64,000 nucleotides of DNA from Paramacrobiotus metropolitanus (Eukaryota; Tardigrada; Eutardigrada; Parachela; Macrobiotidae): positions 124,001 through 188,000 of the forward strand of contig NW_026570306.1 of assembly GCF_019649055.1 (NCBI RefSeq), written 5' to 3'. Position numbers and translations under genes: made by a program. Shown here one piece after another: positions 22,331 through 33,118 of this stretch. Numbering within the stretch: position 1 is the first letter of the stretch; every line of letters begins with the position of its first letter. The notes under the pieces were generated by a model. It saw only the letters and a list, made by a program, of their open reading frames with translations, made no database searches and had not been told where the DNA came from.

Positions 22331-22345
22331 AAGAAAACTCATTTT
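22315..22345 (+). promoter_or_regulatory. Candidate second -1 frameshift site at the pol stop
   Basis: The pol frame ends GTG TTA AAA TAA. The heptamer G_TTA_AAA (22321-22327) lies directly before the stop, and a -1 slip enters the next long frame, whose first residues (SIVHV, later SLKPFYE) complete the integrase GPY/F module. A small GAAAA..TTTTC hairpin follows. G_UUA_AAN heptamers are known to slip. A simple frameshift mutation is the alternative. Confidence 0.5.
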
Positions 22346-24237
22346 CGATTGTCCACGTTCAGACCAACGAACAAATGCAAAAGGTTAGCGGAGCCAGTCT
22401 GAAACCGTTTTACGAAAGAAAGAAGCCGCAGCTGTGGTATGGCCAACCGCCCCAAGAGTACGAGACCGAATGCCCGTCTACCACCGTGAAAGAATCGGAT
22501 TTTGGCATCCCGAACGCGCTGTCAGTCCCACCGGAACATACGGAGCCGATATTGCTTCCACAGTGTGATGACGAGTACGGATTGCCGCCACCGCTGCCGT
22601 TAGCAGATATCTTACCGTTTGGATGTAGCGAAATTCCTGCAGCGGAAATCCATCAACAGATACCGAGTGTTCATGCCGTACGAAACCGCCGCCAGCGCAA
22701 ACCCAGAAAGATGTCCATTATTACCGAAGCCATTCCATATCTGGAAAGCCCCGAAATTATCGTTGACCAGCAAGTCCAAAACGTCACCGTCAATCCTGTA
22801 TTTCCTTTGATTGTATCCACATCCAGTGAAAATCCTTTTAAAAGTGCCATCCCGACACTACCGACCTTTTGTTTGGCAGTGAAGGCCGATTTCCCGCTGT
22901 ACGGATGCCGCACATCAAAGGTACCGGCCAGTGGAAATCCCCAACCCAACACCGCGTCAATCGCATTCGAGCATAAAGAGGCCAGCCAGTCTACTGCACT
23001 GTGTGCACACTTCATTTACCGTCCAGTAGTGCAATCAGCAGTCAGTAGTTCGCAAGTTTCTGAACGTTTACCGAATTCCAGTCTGTTGCCGTATACTTTC
23101 CGAAGTTTACCGTATACTAACCCGATTTTATCAACACTAGTTGATTCGAGCGCCATGGATCGTCAGCCGATACGATTCGCGAGCGATAATGGTGGCGAAG
23201 AGGGAGAACGATCCCCGTCATACGGCCAGCCATCACGCCGTGATCACCACGCAGCGGCCGGCAGAAATGCATCCCGCTGGGGCTTTCTTCGTCCGACCAC
23301 CGTCTACGGGGATATCGACGGTGACATCATGCCGTCCTTCTCGCCCACGCGCCACCGACCAATCCTTGCCCCAACCCCACCTGCAGGCTCTTCGCGGACC
23401 TGTTTTTGTTGTGGACAGACAGGGCATGTGGTGGCCAAATGTCCGAAGAATCCGGTAGCGCAATTAGCGGCAGAACTGTCGGAACTCAAGCGCAAGGTTA
23501 GTGTCAAAGCGCGCCCGTGTGCCTCGAGCGCTGACAACGAAACATGTGCCCGCCGCCTTACCGACATCCACGGCCTTATGGAACAGTACCATGCCGATGT
23601 CATGCAGGCCATACAGCCCAAGACGCCAGCGGAAGGATACCGTTTTGGCCTCGGCGACCAGGTGGTGCTGAACATGTCCGACGTGTACTCCAAACCCCGC
23701 CCGGGACGCCGGTTCATCGTTATCGACCACGGATTTAAAGGCAGTCCAGGGGAGCATCCCACCTACACCTTGGCGGACATCATGGGCGTTGGGAAGAAAA
23801 TTACAGTGTCTGAAGACCGCCTCACACCATACGCTGATTTCCTGGAGGCTCCCGGAGTCCGCCCGGGAAAGCGTAACACCATGGGGATGGCTGACATCGT
23901 GGAAGTCGCCCATCAGGAGGGATATTTCCAGGTGGTCTCCATAAACGACGGGCCACCTGGAGCTGAGTGGGAATACGCACGCGTCCAGCGTGTGCGTCTC
24001 AATGACGGATTTGTCAACACCGTGACTTCTCAGGCACCGTTTGCCATTCACCAACAAAGCGCCCGCGTCCGTCACGCCGCATCCACCTTGCGCCGTGTTG
24101 CCCCCGGACACGCGCCAACTAAAGGGCGCAAGCGCGCCAGACGACCGGCCGAGATGCTGCCTCAGCAGGAAGCGGAGATGGGACATGCAGATGTGCCCCG
24201 CGGATCCGGACATGAAAGCTCCCCGGAGATTTTGTGA
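22321..24237 (+). CDS. Retrotransposon third frame: GPY/F completion plus second zinc-knuckle region
   Basis: The frame is open from before 22249 (first ATG) to TGA at 24237. Its start completes the integrase C-terminus (VSGASLKPFYERK). After a long proline- and serine-rich linker comes a second CCHC knuckle, CFCCGQTGHVVAKC (about 23398-23440), a short helical stretch with heptad-like leucines (AQLAAELSELKRKV), then two SH3-like blocks (FGLGDQVVLNM..., YTLADIMGVG...LTPY; GMADIVEVAHQEGYFQVV) and a basic tail (KGRKRARRPAEM). It occupies the env position but shows no signal peptide or membrane segment. It may be a pol extension used in target choice or RNA handling; this is inference. Confidence 0.75.
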   Translation, partial: VKIKENSFSIVHVQTNEQMQKVSGASLKPFYERKKPQLWYGQPPQEYETECPSTTVKESDFGIPNALSVPPEHTEPILLPQCDDEYGLPPPLPLADILPFGCSEIPAAEIHQQIPSVHAVRNRRQRKPRKMSIITEAIPYLESPEIIVDQQVQNVTVNPVFPLIVSTSSENPFKSAIPTLPTFCLAVKADFPLYGCRTSKVPASGNPQPNTASIAFEHKEASQSTALCAHFIYRPVVQSAVSSSQVSERLPNSSLLPYTFRSLPYTNPILSTLVDSSAMDRQPIRFASDNGGEEGERSPSYGQPSRRDHHAAAGRNASRWGFLRPTTVYGDIDGDIMPSFSPTRHRPILAPTPPAGSSRTCFCCGQTGHVVAKCPKNPVAQLAAELSELKRKVSVKARPCASSADNETCARRLTDIHGLMEQYHADVMQAIQPKTPAEGYRFGLGDQVVLNMSDVYSKPRPGRRFIVIDHGFKGSPGEHPTYTLADIMGVGKKITVSEDRLTPYADFLEAPGVRPGKRNTMGMADIVEVAHQEGYFQVVSINDGPPGAEWEYARVQRVRLNDGFVNTVTSQAPFAIHQQSARVRHAASTLRRVAPGHAPTKGRKRARRPAEMLPQQEAEMGHADVPRGSGHESSPEIL

Positions 24238-24454
24238 GCAACGAGCACGGACACTGCCGCATGAAGAGGGCATTTTTCCAGTTAAGCATTTTTTGCCGCG
24301 ATTTATTCCTTCACATAAGCGCATTTTAATCGCATAATTGTCTGCTTTAAGTATACCGCATAAGGGTATTTGACTATTTGTTTATTTTTCGTGGTTTTGT
24401 TTTTTGAACGGGGTTCCGTGCAGTCAGAGCCGACTGCTCCCCGCATCTCCACCA

Positions 24455-24732
24455 TTTTAGAGTAGATGACGCATCGTGCACATTTCCCTGTTTCGATTCT
24501 CCTCGTCGGCTTATCCGAGCGAGTCGAGTATGCTTTTTCGATTATGAGATCATATTCTGATTTTGCATTTTTTCCCTGATTTTTATGATTTTCCTGCGCA
24601 TTACGATTCGCGCAGATTTGTGCCTTCCGATGATGTTTTTGTATACGAATAAAACCGCAGTTTTATTCCCGTTTGTCTTTTCCGTCTGATCTTCCCATTA
24701 CGGGACCGTTATACACGCCACCACGTGTAACA
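24455..24732 (+). repeat. 3' LTR
   Basis: It matches the 5' LTR apart from a few substitutions (for example CGGCGGC/CGTCGGC) and a 2-bp length difference near the ACACC..CACC run. It is followed by GCAT, the target duplication. Confidence 0.88.
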
Positions 24733-25168
24733 GCATGCAGCATGCTAAATTGCTAATGATGCTGGTTTGTGATCGCCGTGCGTCCACCACAGGCCGGCAG
24801 CTGTGTGAGCCTGCACTTTCAAGGCTCGGAATCCGGAATCCGCATCAAATTCTCTTTACGGTTATGTAATGCCGAGTTCTATGGTGATTTCTGTAAACAA
24901 CGAAAGCAGTTTGGACTATCTCCAACTTGCTTTACGCGCTGCCTAGAAAAGAGTTTTTAAATCCCAGCGAGAAAATACATACAACTGATACAAGTACAGT
25001 ACTTCTATACATCCTGTTATTTCGCATCGCCAGCAGTTTTGCCATCATTAGCTGAATTCCGTGCTGAATCGCTTGTTTCACCATTAAATACGTAAACCTT
25101 GCCACTTGTCTCGTGGACCTTCATTTTCTCTGATACTGTACTCATACTCCCGACTATTCAACAAAATC
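24733..25168. other. Upstream region of gene F
   Basis: Apart from the target duplication at its start, I see no element in this stretch. It contains the presumed promoter and leader of gene F. Confidence 0.4.
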
Positions 25169-27749
25169 ATGGCCAGCTGCGGAACTGCACCAAATCCTGA
25201 CTGTCGATCATTTGCAGCGGGGGATCTTGTCCTGTCGTGTGATCCCTTTGTGTGGGCCCTGGAGAGCAGCGCCTACAAAACACGCTGTGCTTACTGTCTG
25301 CAAGACAGCCAAGAACTACGCCTCTGTTCAGGATGTAAACTCCACCGCTACTGCAGCTTCGCTTGCCAGGTACGAAAAGAGGTTTTCTATGTGTATTGTG
25401 TACAAAGTTCTGAGTTCCGATGCAAGAGAAACGGTTCGTTCGCCATGCAGGCTTTGCCTGTTTGCGACTGGTGACTGCCGTACTTCGAAGTAGAGTACTT
25501 TGCGAAAGCTTGGTTAGAATCGCTCTTTCATTGGAATACTTTCTTTATTGTTCTACAAATACTATCTGACTGTAGTGTTATACAATTTTAATTGCTTCTT
25601 TATGGTTGTTACGAGAAAACGTCATCGGGTACCCGATGGAACACGACGATGTTTTCTGCCAACTGCAAAGACGATTCACATGGCCATATCGTTTGCATAA
25701 TTGCATGTAATTCCTGTTCGAGTATGCGTGAAACTTGGTTTTGACTGGGTAGGCTGCCGACTGGAAACTGGAGCACAAACTGGAATGCGGTATGCTGAAA
25801 GATCTGAGAACGGAATTGGATATGGAGACGGCACCAGCGCCAGTAGTAAACCACAACTATCCTATTCCTGTGGTGTTGGTTCCCAAGATGATCAACAAAA
25901 TTAGTGTAAGTGTTGGAGCGATACATTGCAGTTGTACTTCTTTCCTTCACTTCTTTACTGCTGCTAATAGCATAAGCAGCTTCCACGAGAGACAGGACTG
26001 ATAAAGGATACCACTATTTGCTCTCCTTAAAGTTCATTTCTTGAGCTGTTTTCATATTTCATCCTTCAGCAACGGAAGTTGTTAGATGATGAAACAATAC
26101 TTCAAGTTGCGACACACATTGTTTCGTCACTTTAAAAATTATCGTTTTTAGTGCAGCACGATGGTCGATGTCCCCGGCAAAGGACGCCACTCAGCGCAGG
26201 AATTCGTGGAAAAGATCCTGCCTCAAGATCCGTTGCGACTGGAAAAGGAACGCCAGTTTCAGCCGATGAGGTCCGTCCTGTGGGCTGTCGTACACTCGTA
26301 TTCGTCTGGTTTTTCCGCTTGTTCAGTGACAGCTCCGGCTTTCTTTGCAGCTCACCTGCTCTGAAACCGGAAGTTGGGCCGGCCGAAATGGATACCCTGC
26401 CGTATGAGAAAGCTGTCGTTGATAACGCACGGCCCATGTTCCACACGATCTCTAGCAATGCGCCGATTGGGTTCGCGGTGTACCCGGTGACACCGCGGCA
26501 TCACATGACCCCGGTGTGTTGGGACGTCAATGTGGTCATCAATTTCCGCGGACGACGCATGTTCATTCATGCCACGGAAGACATTCCGGTGTATACCGGG
26601 CTGAAAGATGTACGGTTGGGTTTCTTGATGCTTCGATGCATGACATGTGTTGCCTCCATATGAAACGGTTTTCTTACAGTTGCGCTTCAGTGGCATCCGA
26701 CAACAGTATTTCCTGACCCGAGATCGACGCCGTGCCTTTTTTGAGAAGATGCACGGATTCCCCTGCACCTGCCGCAAATGCACGGAAGAATATGTACGTG
26801 TCTGTTCTAAACCATTACTATTCTGCCACACGATTTATAACTCAATGCCTTTACGAAATGCTATCATGCCGATGACAGCAGAAACGCACTGCATCTGCCT
26901 GGAATGTACAGTAACGTATACAGTTTTTCCTACACGTGAATTAATGGGGAATATTTTTAGGATGCTGAAATCAATCCGCTAAAGTGTGTGACTGCCGGCT
27001 GCAGCAATCGGATCCCCAGCGATGAGCGTGCACTTGACCCGTGTACGGCATGCGGCGCCGTCAACGGTAAACGCCTGAAGGAATTCCGTCGTTTCGTGCA
27101 GCGACACCAGGCCATGCCGCCCAACTCCCCCACGGATCCGCGCACCTTGGCGCTGTGCCAGCAGCTGGACGCGGCCGGTATTCTGCAACCGGATGCGCAC
27201 TTTCGTTTGGTCTGCGGTTGGGAATTGCCACGCAAATATTTTAATGAGGACCGCTTTGAAGAGGGTTGGAAGATGATGCAGGAGATGATTCAGTGTGTGC
27301 TGTAAGCGTATCCTCTTATGACGTAATCTTATCGTCCTGTTAGGTGGACAAGAATAATTATGGTCTGTCAGTGCGACGGAAAAGCATAATGTCCTACATT
27401 AATGTGTTCCTCCTGAATTATTATAACAATAATTTGGTTTTTTAGCGCCATTTATCCCCAGTACGAAGAGTACCGCGCCGTCTTGCTGACCTTGGCCGCA
27501 ACATCTGCCACTTTCGCTCTCGAGAAGCATGTGTTGGATGGGATTGAGAAGCTGTCAGTGTCGGAGAAGAAACGACGGGCAACACTGTCGACCGCAGGAT
27601 TTGGTGTTATCTGCGACTACTGTCTGAAGGCCATAAACATTATGATTGTGATTTATGGAGAAGCATCTCACGAGGTCAAGACCGCCGTCGACCTGTGTGA
27701 ACACATCATGAATTACGCCCCGATTGTCACAGATAAGCTAGCCAGTTAA
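25169..27749 (+). CDS. SMYD-like gene F: MYND zinc finger with degenerate SET domain
   Basis: Exons: 25169-25369, 25753-25905, 26152-26270, 26351-26609, 26680-26793, 26961-27301, 27446-27749; 1491 nt, 496 residues. F and G form a second subfamily: exon 6 is 341 nt in both (350 in B-E) and the SET-core exon has YPVTPRHHMTPVCWDVNVV, again with no NHSC. The MYND ligands are complete (CAYC, CSGC, YCSFAC, H..EC), and post-SET PCTCRKC is kept. Exon 3 differs from the B-E type (MVDVPGKGRHSAQEF). All introns are GT/AG. It follows directly after the LTR element. Confidence 0.87.
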
Positions 27750-28492
27750 AAATAGTCCGCGGAAGTCGTGCAGTGTTATTTCACTTATAACAGCTGCCGA
27801 CAATGGACTGGGTATGCGCTTTCACAAATTTTTTTTTACTCTAGACTTTTCTTTGCTTTTTTCTGGGTTTTTCTATTCAGAGTGCTCATGCACCACTTAT
27901 AATAAGTGTCATTTGTGAAGTATGTTTTATTCGTGCCATTTCGGCTGTGCATGTGGTTGTGGAGAACTTAGTTAATTCGTCTTTTAATCTGTTTTTGCTG
28001 TGTTATTTCCGAATTTCACATCAGCCTGTCGAATTGAACGTAATTAAATCACTTTTACGGATTTACGTATGTTTACGTATTCTGCACTCCGGCGTGGCCA
28101 GAACTGGTAATATTTTTTTCCTGTATTGCATAACGTATGAATAGGAAAACAGTACATGAGCAAACAAGTTGCTTCTCCGGGAAACTGGCTCCGCAGTTTC
28201 TGGTTTACGTGCACATGTGCTTTTACTTTTTAACTTTGTTGCCTATCCGGCATTTACCGTAGCTTCGCTTGACAAAATAAGTGACAAAACATACAAAGTG
28301 GCCGTGGAAAAAAATTTTGACAGTCGGCCAGTTAATCTCAAAAAATTTGTTATCAATTTTGCTAACATAAGGGCGTGAGGTTAAGGTTTAAGTGTGAGTG
28401 AACTCGATTAAAAGTGCAGTTTTGGGAATTACTTATCCAACTTTATTAACCTTGAGTACAGTGGACAGCGTCACAAAAATAATATTCACTAA
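27750..28492. other. Intergenic stretch after gene F
   Basis: AT-rich sequence with no supported gene. Short frames at 27947-28144 and 28169-28378 have no recognisable content. Confidence 0.4.
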
Positions 28493-29443
28493 TCAAATAA
28501 AAAAATGATCCCAGTTGGAGCGTGAGGAGACGGTCGCCAAAACCAACTGAGCATTACCACGCCAAATCTCTAAACTTAGCCGCTGAAACAAAAAAGAGGT
28601 AGATCGGGACTCGCCAGTTCGAACAAACAACCTTTTCCCGATTTCTTTAAAAACAACAACGGCGCCTTCACACCATGTGCCAAAAGACTCGCATGCCAAA
28701 GGTGCAAAATTGCATCTGTCCAAAATGCTGCGGTACTTATTCATCTTTTTCACGAAGGCCTGTTCGGCGGCGGCTCCTGCTAATCGGGACGTAGCTTCTA
28801 TATACGTGTCACACATCGTATCGCGGCAGGTAACGTCCCACACGAGTGGTAGTCCTCGGAACCATTTCCAACGTGTTGCACCGTCTGGACGCTTACCGTT
28901 TTCACGTACAAAACCAGCAGGCTCCGCATACGACTCGATCCCCGCATTACCCAAAGAACGCAGCACAATATCGTTAATGCCGTTGTGTCTCTCGCGCCAT
29001 AAACCGCCAGCCTTCTTACAGGATAACCCATGGAGACCAGTTTCATCGACATTCTTACCGCAATTGTGACAACGATGCTGCTCAACAACTTTGGCTCCTA
29101 ACCACAGGCCGATGCTTATGCGAAATGACTGATCGTCCAGCCAATTTCCAAAAACTTTCGATGGCAAAGCACTTAACCACGCACCGGCGTACTTGGTGCT
29201 GATAGCGTTTAGACGGGCTTTACTTCGGTCATCGTTGCCAGTTGCTGCCCACATTTCTTTCGTTTCCTTTTCGAGCACTGCGTGGTCCCAAACGCGAATT
29301 TGGGAATTATGTACCATTAATTTAAGCGTATTCGTTCTATGATAACTTCTATCTGTATGTGCGCCGCATGACTCACCACTGAGCGCGCGCAGTTCAGCCT
29401 TTTTCCCCTTGTGCTTGAGGAGTGCAGATTTATAAATCTGCAC
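28493..29443 (-). mobile_element. Orphan C-terminal part of an RLE-type retroelement
   Basis: A 316-residue frame resembling the region downstream of reverse transcriptase in non-LTR elements with a restriction-like endonuclease. It has a CCHC finger, CHNCGKNVDETGLHGLSC (residues 125-142), then KRPDG (184-188) and WDVT (202-205), the PD..D layout of PD-(D/E)XK nucleases, and the tail FLFQRLSLEIWRGNAQ. No RT domain lies upstream on the minus strand, where stops appear before 29445. It is therefore a 5'-truncated insertion or a remnant, yet it has no internal stop. It sits between genes F and G. Confidence 0.75.
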
Positions 29444-29445
29444 TC
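29420..29445. repeat. 26-bp perfect palindrome
   Basis: GAGTGCAGATTTA (29420-29432) is followed directly by its reverse complement (29433-29445). It coincides with the 5' limit of the orphan endonuclease frame. Confidence 0.85.
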
Positions 29446-29703
29446 GCTTGAGACGCTATCCGGACTGGCCACACCCACACTGTCTCGCGCTAGTGCGCTA
29501 TCGTCCAATCGCAGTTCAGCAGTGGTGTGGCCTCGCCCCGTCCAACGAGCAGGATGCACGTGTTTGCATTGCAGTTTTCTCAGTATTACAGCGTTTTCAC
29601 GTTTACGTTTTCACGTCTTTTGCTTTTGTCCAGCCATTTTGGCCTTCGAGTTGCTGTTTCTCCTATTAAAGTGGACAGTTACAGTTCCGTAATTAGTATT
29701 AGG

Positions 29704-30186
29704 GGCTGATGCGCTAAGCTCAAAAACCGATTAAGAAACCGATCCGATTAATGTTTTTTCATCCTGATTCATGTGACCGCACCTCCCGAAAGCGTCTATT
29801 GGGCAATCTGAAACACTTCCGGTTGCACAAAATCTTAATCGCAATCGGTTAAGCAAAAGCGATTAAGAAATTTTCGGAATTTTCTTAATCGGTAAAAGTC
29901 TTAATCGGTTAGCGATTATTCTGGGGTTGTTTCGCTAGCCGTTACGATGTCTGACGGCCTAACTAGGGATACTGGTCCGGGGCGCTTTTTCGGGGTCCAT
30001 ATTGCCGAATTTTTCGTTTGGCTTCGTGAAATTTTCGTATCGCTTGATTTTTCAATCGCTTTTGCGCACCTGTTGTGATTAACCGATTAATAAACCGATT
30101 AAAAACCCGAGCGATTAAGACATTTTCTGGATAAAATGTCTTAATCGGAATCGTAATCGCTTCTGAAGATGCTTAGCGCATCAGCC
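29704..30186. mobile_element. 483-bp MITE rich in CGATTAA motifs
   Basis: The ends are inverted copies of GGCTGATGCGCTAAGC (29704-29719 and 30171-30186). Between them the heptamer CGATTAA or its complement TTAATCG occurs about ten times, clustered towards both ends and arranged in hairpins (for example 30112-30126 with 30133-30147). Such subterminal repeats are typical transposase-binding arrays. There is no transposase frame. The element ends 184 bp before the start codon of gene G. Confidence 0.75.
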
Positions 30187-30369
30187 TGTTACTGTTAATA
30201 CTGATTAATCGATAAGCTGCTCAAATTCGAGGCAGCTTTGTCAGCCAGAAGGAATATTGTGCAAGACCACGTCGTGGTTCGTTCTTGGCAGCTTAATCCA
30301 AGTTCCATTGCGCGCAGTTTGTTGGCTCCTTGCAGGATTACGAGCTTCCGCGACTTCTCCTCTTCGAGC

Positions 30370-33118
30370 ATGGATAGCTGTGGACCTGCGCCCAGTACAG
30401 ACTGTCGCTCCTTTGCCGCGGGGGATCTTATCCTGTCGTGTGATCCCTTTGTGTGGGCCCTGGAGAGCGGCGAGTACAAACAACGCTGTGCCTACTGTTT
30501 GCACCAGGATGACTCGTTGCTGACGTGTTCCGGGTGTCGTGTGCACCGCTATTGCAACAAGTCGTGTCAGGTATAAATTTTTATGAGTGCATCACTTATT
30601 CTCATGTTCGTTCGTCAGCAGCAAGCTTTACATCTTTATCCGTTTTTTATGGAAATCGCAACCGTTTTGTCAGTGCAAATTGTTTTATTGCTCATAAATC
30701 TCGGCTATCACTTGGTAATATATCTTGTGACTCATTATTGCTTTTTCAAAAGAAAGCCGACTGGAAAATGGAACACAAACTGGAGTGCAAAACGCTCGAT
30801 GACATGAAGACGCGGAAAGAAGCAGCGACAGGCAACAGCTCGTCTGTGTATACGGTGTTAGCCGGCAAGATGGCCAGCAAAATCGCGGTAAACCCAGTTT
30901 AGCTTTTACCATTTCGTCCTTGTATGCTTTTGATAACAACAGTATACCGTTGTTGGCGTGGAAATTGGTGAACTGAGATGATGACCAAAGCATTTTTAAC
31001 TGGGGTTATTGGTTAAGATTTTTAATTACCATGGGTTTGTCAACAACATTGTGCTTAACGTCTAGGTGAGTACGACGGTAGAGGTTCCTGGTCAAGGACC
31101 GCGTTCAGCACAGGAGTTTATGGACATGCTGCCGCGCGATCCGACGCCGCCGAAACAGGAGCGCCGGTGCTGCGCTTTTCCAGGCTGCAGCTCGCCCGTG
31201 GTCCAGGACGCACCATACAGCGGAATTAGTGCCTACAACGCGCAGCCCATGTACCATACCATGTCCGGCAGCGTTGAGATTGGGTTCGCGGTGTACCCGG
31301 TGACACCGCGGCATCACATGACGCCGGTGTGTTGGGATGTCAACGTGGTCATCAACTTCCGCGGACGACGCATGTTCATTCACGCTACGGAAGATATTCC
31401 CGTGTACACCGGGATGAAAGATGTACGGTTGGGTTTCCCTCAATGATATCCGTTGACTCCATGTGAGACTTGGTGTTTCCTTACAGTTGCGATACAGCGA
31501 CATACGTCTGCCGTTTTTCCTGACTAGAGAGCGACGCCGGAATTGTTTTGAGAAAATCCACGGATTCCCGTGTACTTGCCGTAAATGCACGGAAGAATAT
31601 GTATGTTTTTCATAAACACTGTAGGGAAATCAAAACTGTCAGCGCCGTATCACTTTCTAACGGAATTTGCTGGCAATTCAAAAATTATATTGCTGCTTAG
31701 AATTGACGTGCATATGCCGGCTTCTTCGTGAAATCGATCACGGTTTCTGAACGTTTTTTTTTAGGATGCTGAAATCAATCCACTGAAGTGTATGAATGTC
31801 CGCTGCAGCAATCGGATCCCCAGCGATCAGCGTGCTTTGGACCCGTGTTCGGCATGCGGCACCGTCAACAGTGAACGTCTGAAAGAATTCCGCCGTTTCC
31901 TGCAGCGGCACCAGGCCATGATGCCGAACGCCCCCACGGAATCGCGCACCATGGCGCTGTGCCTGGAGCTGGACGCGGCCGGCATTCTGCAGCCGGTTGC
32001 TCATTTCCGTTTTGTCTGCGGGTGGGAATTGCCGCGCGGATACTTTGATGCCAGTCGGTTTGAAGAGGGCTGGAAGATGACGCAGGAGCTGGTTAACTGT
32101 GTGCGGTAAGCCACCGTATTTCTAATCGTGAAACAGTTGATTTTTTTCGGTTACGCGAGGAAACAATTTAGGACGTCAGTCCCTGTCTGGTAAAAACAAC
32201 GGATTCTAATGGCAAAACCGCTGTGTAAAAAATGTAAAAGTTTTAAAATTATGACAAGGTGTATCGAATATTTTCGTTGGCGTAAGCGATATAGAATATC
32301 AGTGTTATAATTGTTTATACCGGTATCTGTACATTCTCATAAATTTATTACCCGCGTATGCTGGTATTTTTACAGAACGAAGATTTCAGAAATAAGCGTT
32401 TAATAATAATAAATTAACATTAAACAGTAATAATTAAGGGTTCCTATTAGTAAAAATAATAAATAATAGTACTCGTAATAAATAATAATTGTTATTAGAA
32501 AAAATAATAAACAAGAATAAATAATCGTTCAGGAATGATAAATTAACGTTTTTGTTAATAAAAAACTTTCCTCCCAAAATTTAGCTCATAGGTTATACAG
32601 AGCATCTTCACTTTTGGGCTTTCATGAGAAGAACAAACTGAATTTAAATAACTCGATAGCAGGTGCAACAGCGTAATGAGTCGTAAGCGAAGTTACGAAA
32701 ACACGTACTGTCTACGCAAACGAACTATGAAAAAGACTGAAGTGTTTCACACTAATTCTGGGATAAGTAACATCAGTGCCGAATTGATTCAGGGATCTTG
32801 TGTTATAGCGAGGTTTATCCGAAGTACGAAGAGTACCGTGCGGTGCTGCTGATGAAGGCCACACGATATGCCGCTGGAGCGCTTCATGAACATGTGTTGG
32901 CTCAGGCGGGGAAGATGTCGACGGCGGAGAAGAAACGATGGAAGACCATGTCCACCTTGGCATCGGCGGTGATGTTCGGCTACTGTCGCGAGGCCATTCA
33001 TATTCTGCGGGTGCTGAACGGAGAGGAATCGCGCGACGCCAGAATCGCCGCAGCATTCTATCAAGGCGTCCAGAGCACGGCTCTGCATAACCGAGAAGTA
33101 CTGACCAGCCGAAAGTGA
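30370..33118 (+). CDS. SMYD-like gene G: MYND zinc finger with degenerate SET domain
   Basis: Exons: 30370-30570, 30753-30887, 31066-31422, 31487-31600, 31765-32105, 32809-33118; 1458 nt, 485 residues. It is the close sister of F. It keeps the MYND ligands (CAYC, CSGC, YCNKSC, H..EC), HHMTPVCWDVNVV in the SET core and post-SET PCTCRKC. Its third exon equals exons 3 and 4 of the other genes joined. At the old junction 24 nt (31171-31194) run from GT to AG, in frame, and would encode the residues CCAFPGCS. The last intron is long (703 nt) and very rich in AATAAT. Confidence 0.85.
32390..32545. repeat. AATAA-rich low-complexity tract
   Basis: Imperfect runs of AATAAT/AATAAA fill this part of the last intron of gene G. 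It is simple sequence with no further structure seen. Confidence 0.7.

Larger units (their letters stand above)
16262..24732 (+). mobile_element. Complete Ty3/gypsy-like LTR retrotransposon
   Basis: An 8.47-kb element with LTRs of 276 and 278 bp (16262-16537, 24455-24732) that differ at only a handful of positions, flanked by GCAT (16258-16261 and 24733-24736), or AGCAT if one base is assigned to the duplication. Order: LTR, leader, gag, pol (protease, RT, RNase H, integrase), a third long frame, LTR. The RT-RNase H-integrase order identifies the Ty3/gypsy group. The three frames step by -1 each time. All frames are open, so this is a young, possibly active copy. It lies between SMYD-like genes E and F. 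Confidence 0.93.

Noticed and set aside
22249-24237. Third retrotransposon frame as an envelope gene
   Set aside because: No signal peptide, membrane segment or cleavage site; instead it has a zinc knuckle and SH3-like blocks.
28677-29069. Plus-strand 130-codon frame
   Set aside because: It overlaps the orphan endonuclease frame on the other strand, which carries the CCHC and RPD motifs.
29704-30186. CGATTAA repeats as a telomere-like array
   Set aside because: The motifs are interspersed, in both orientations, and bounded by terminal inverted repeats, so a MITE explains them better.
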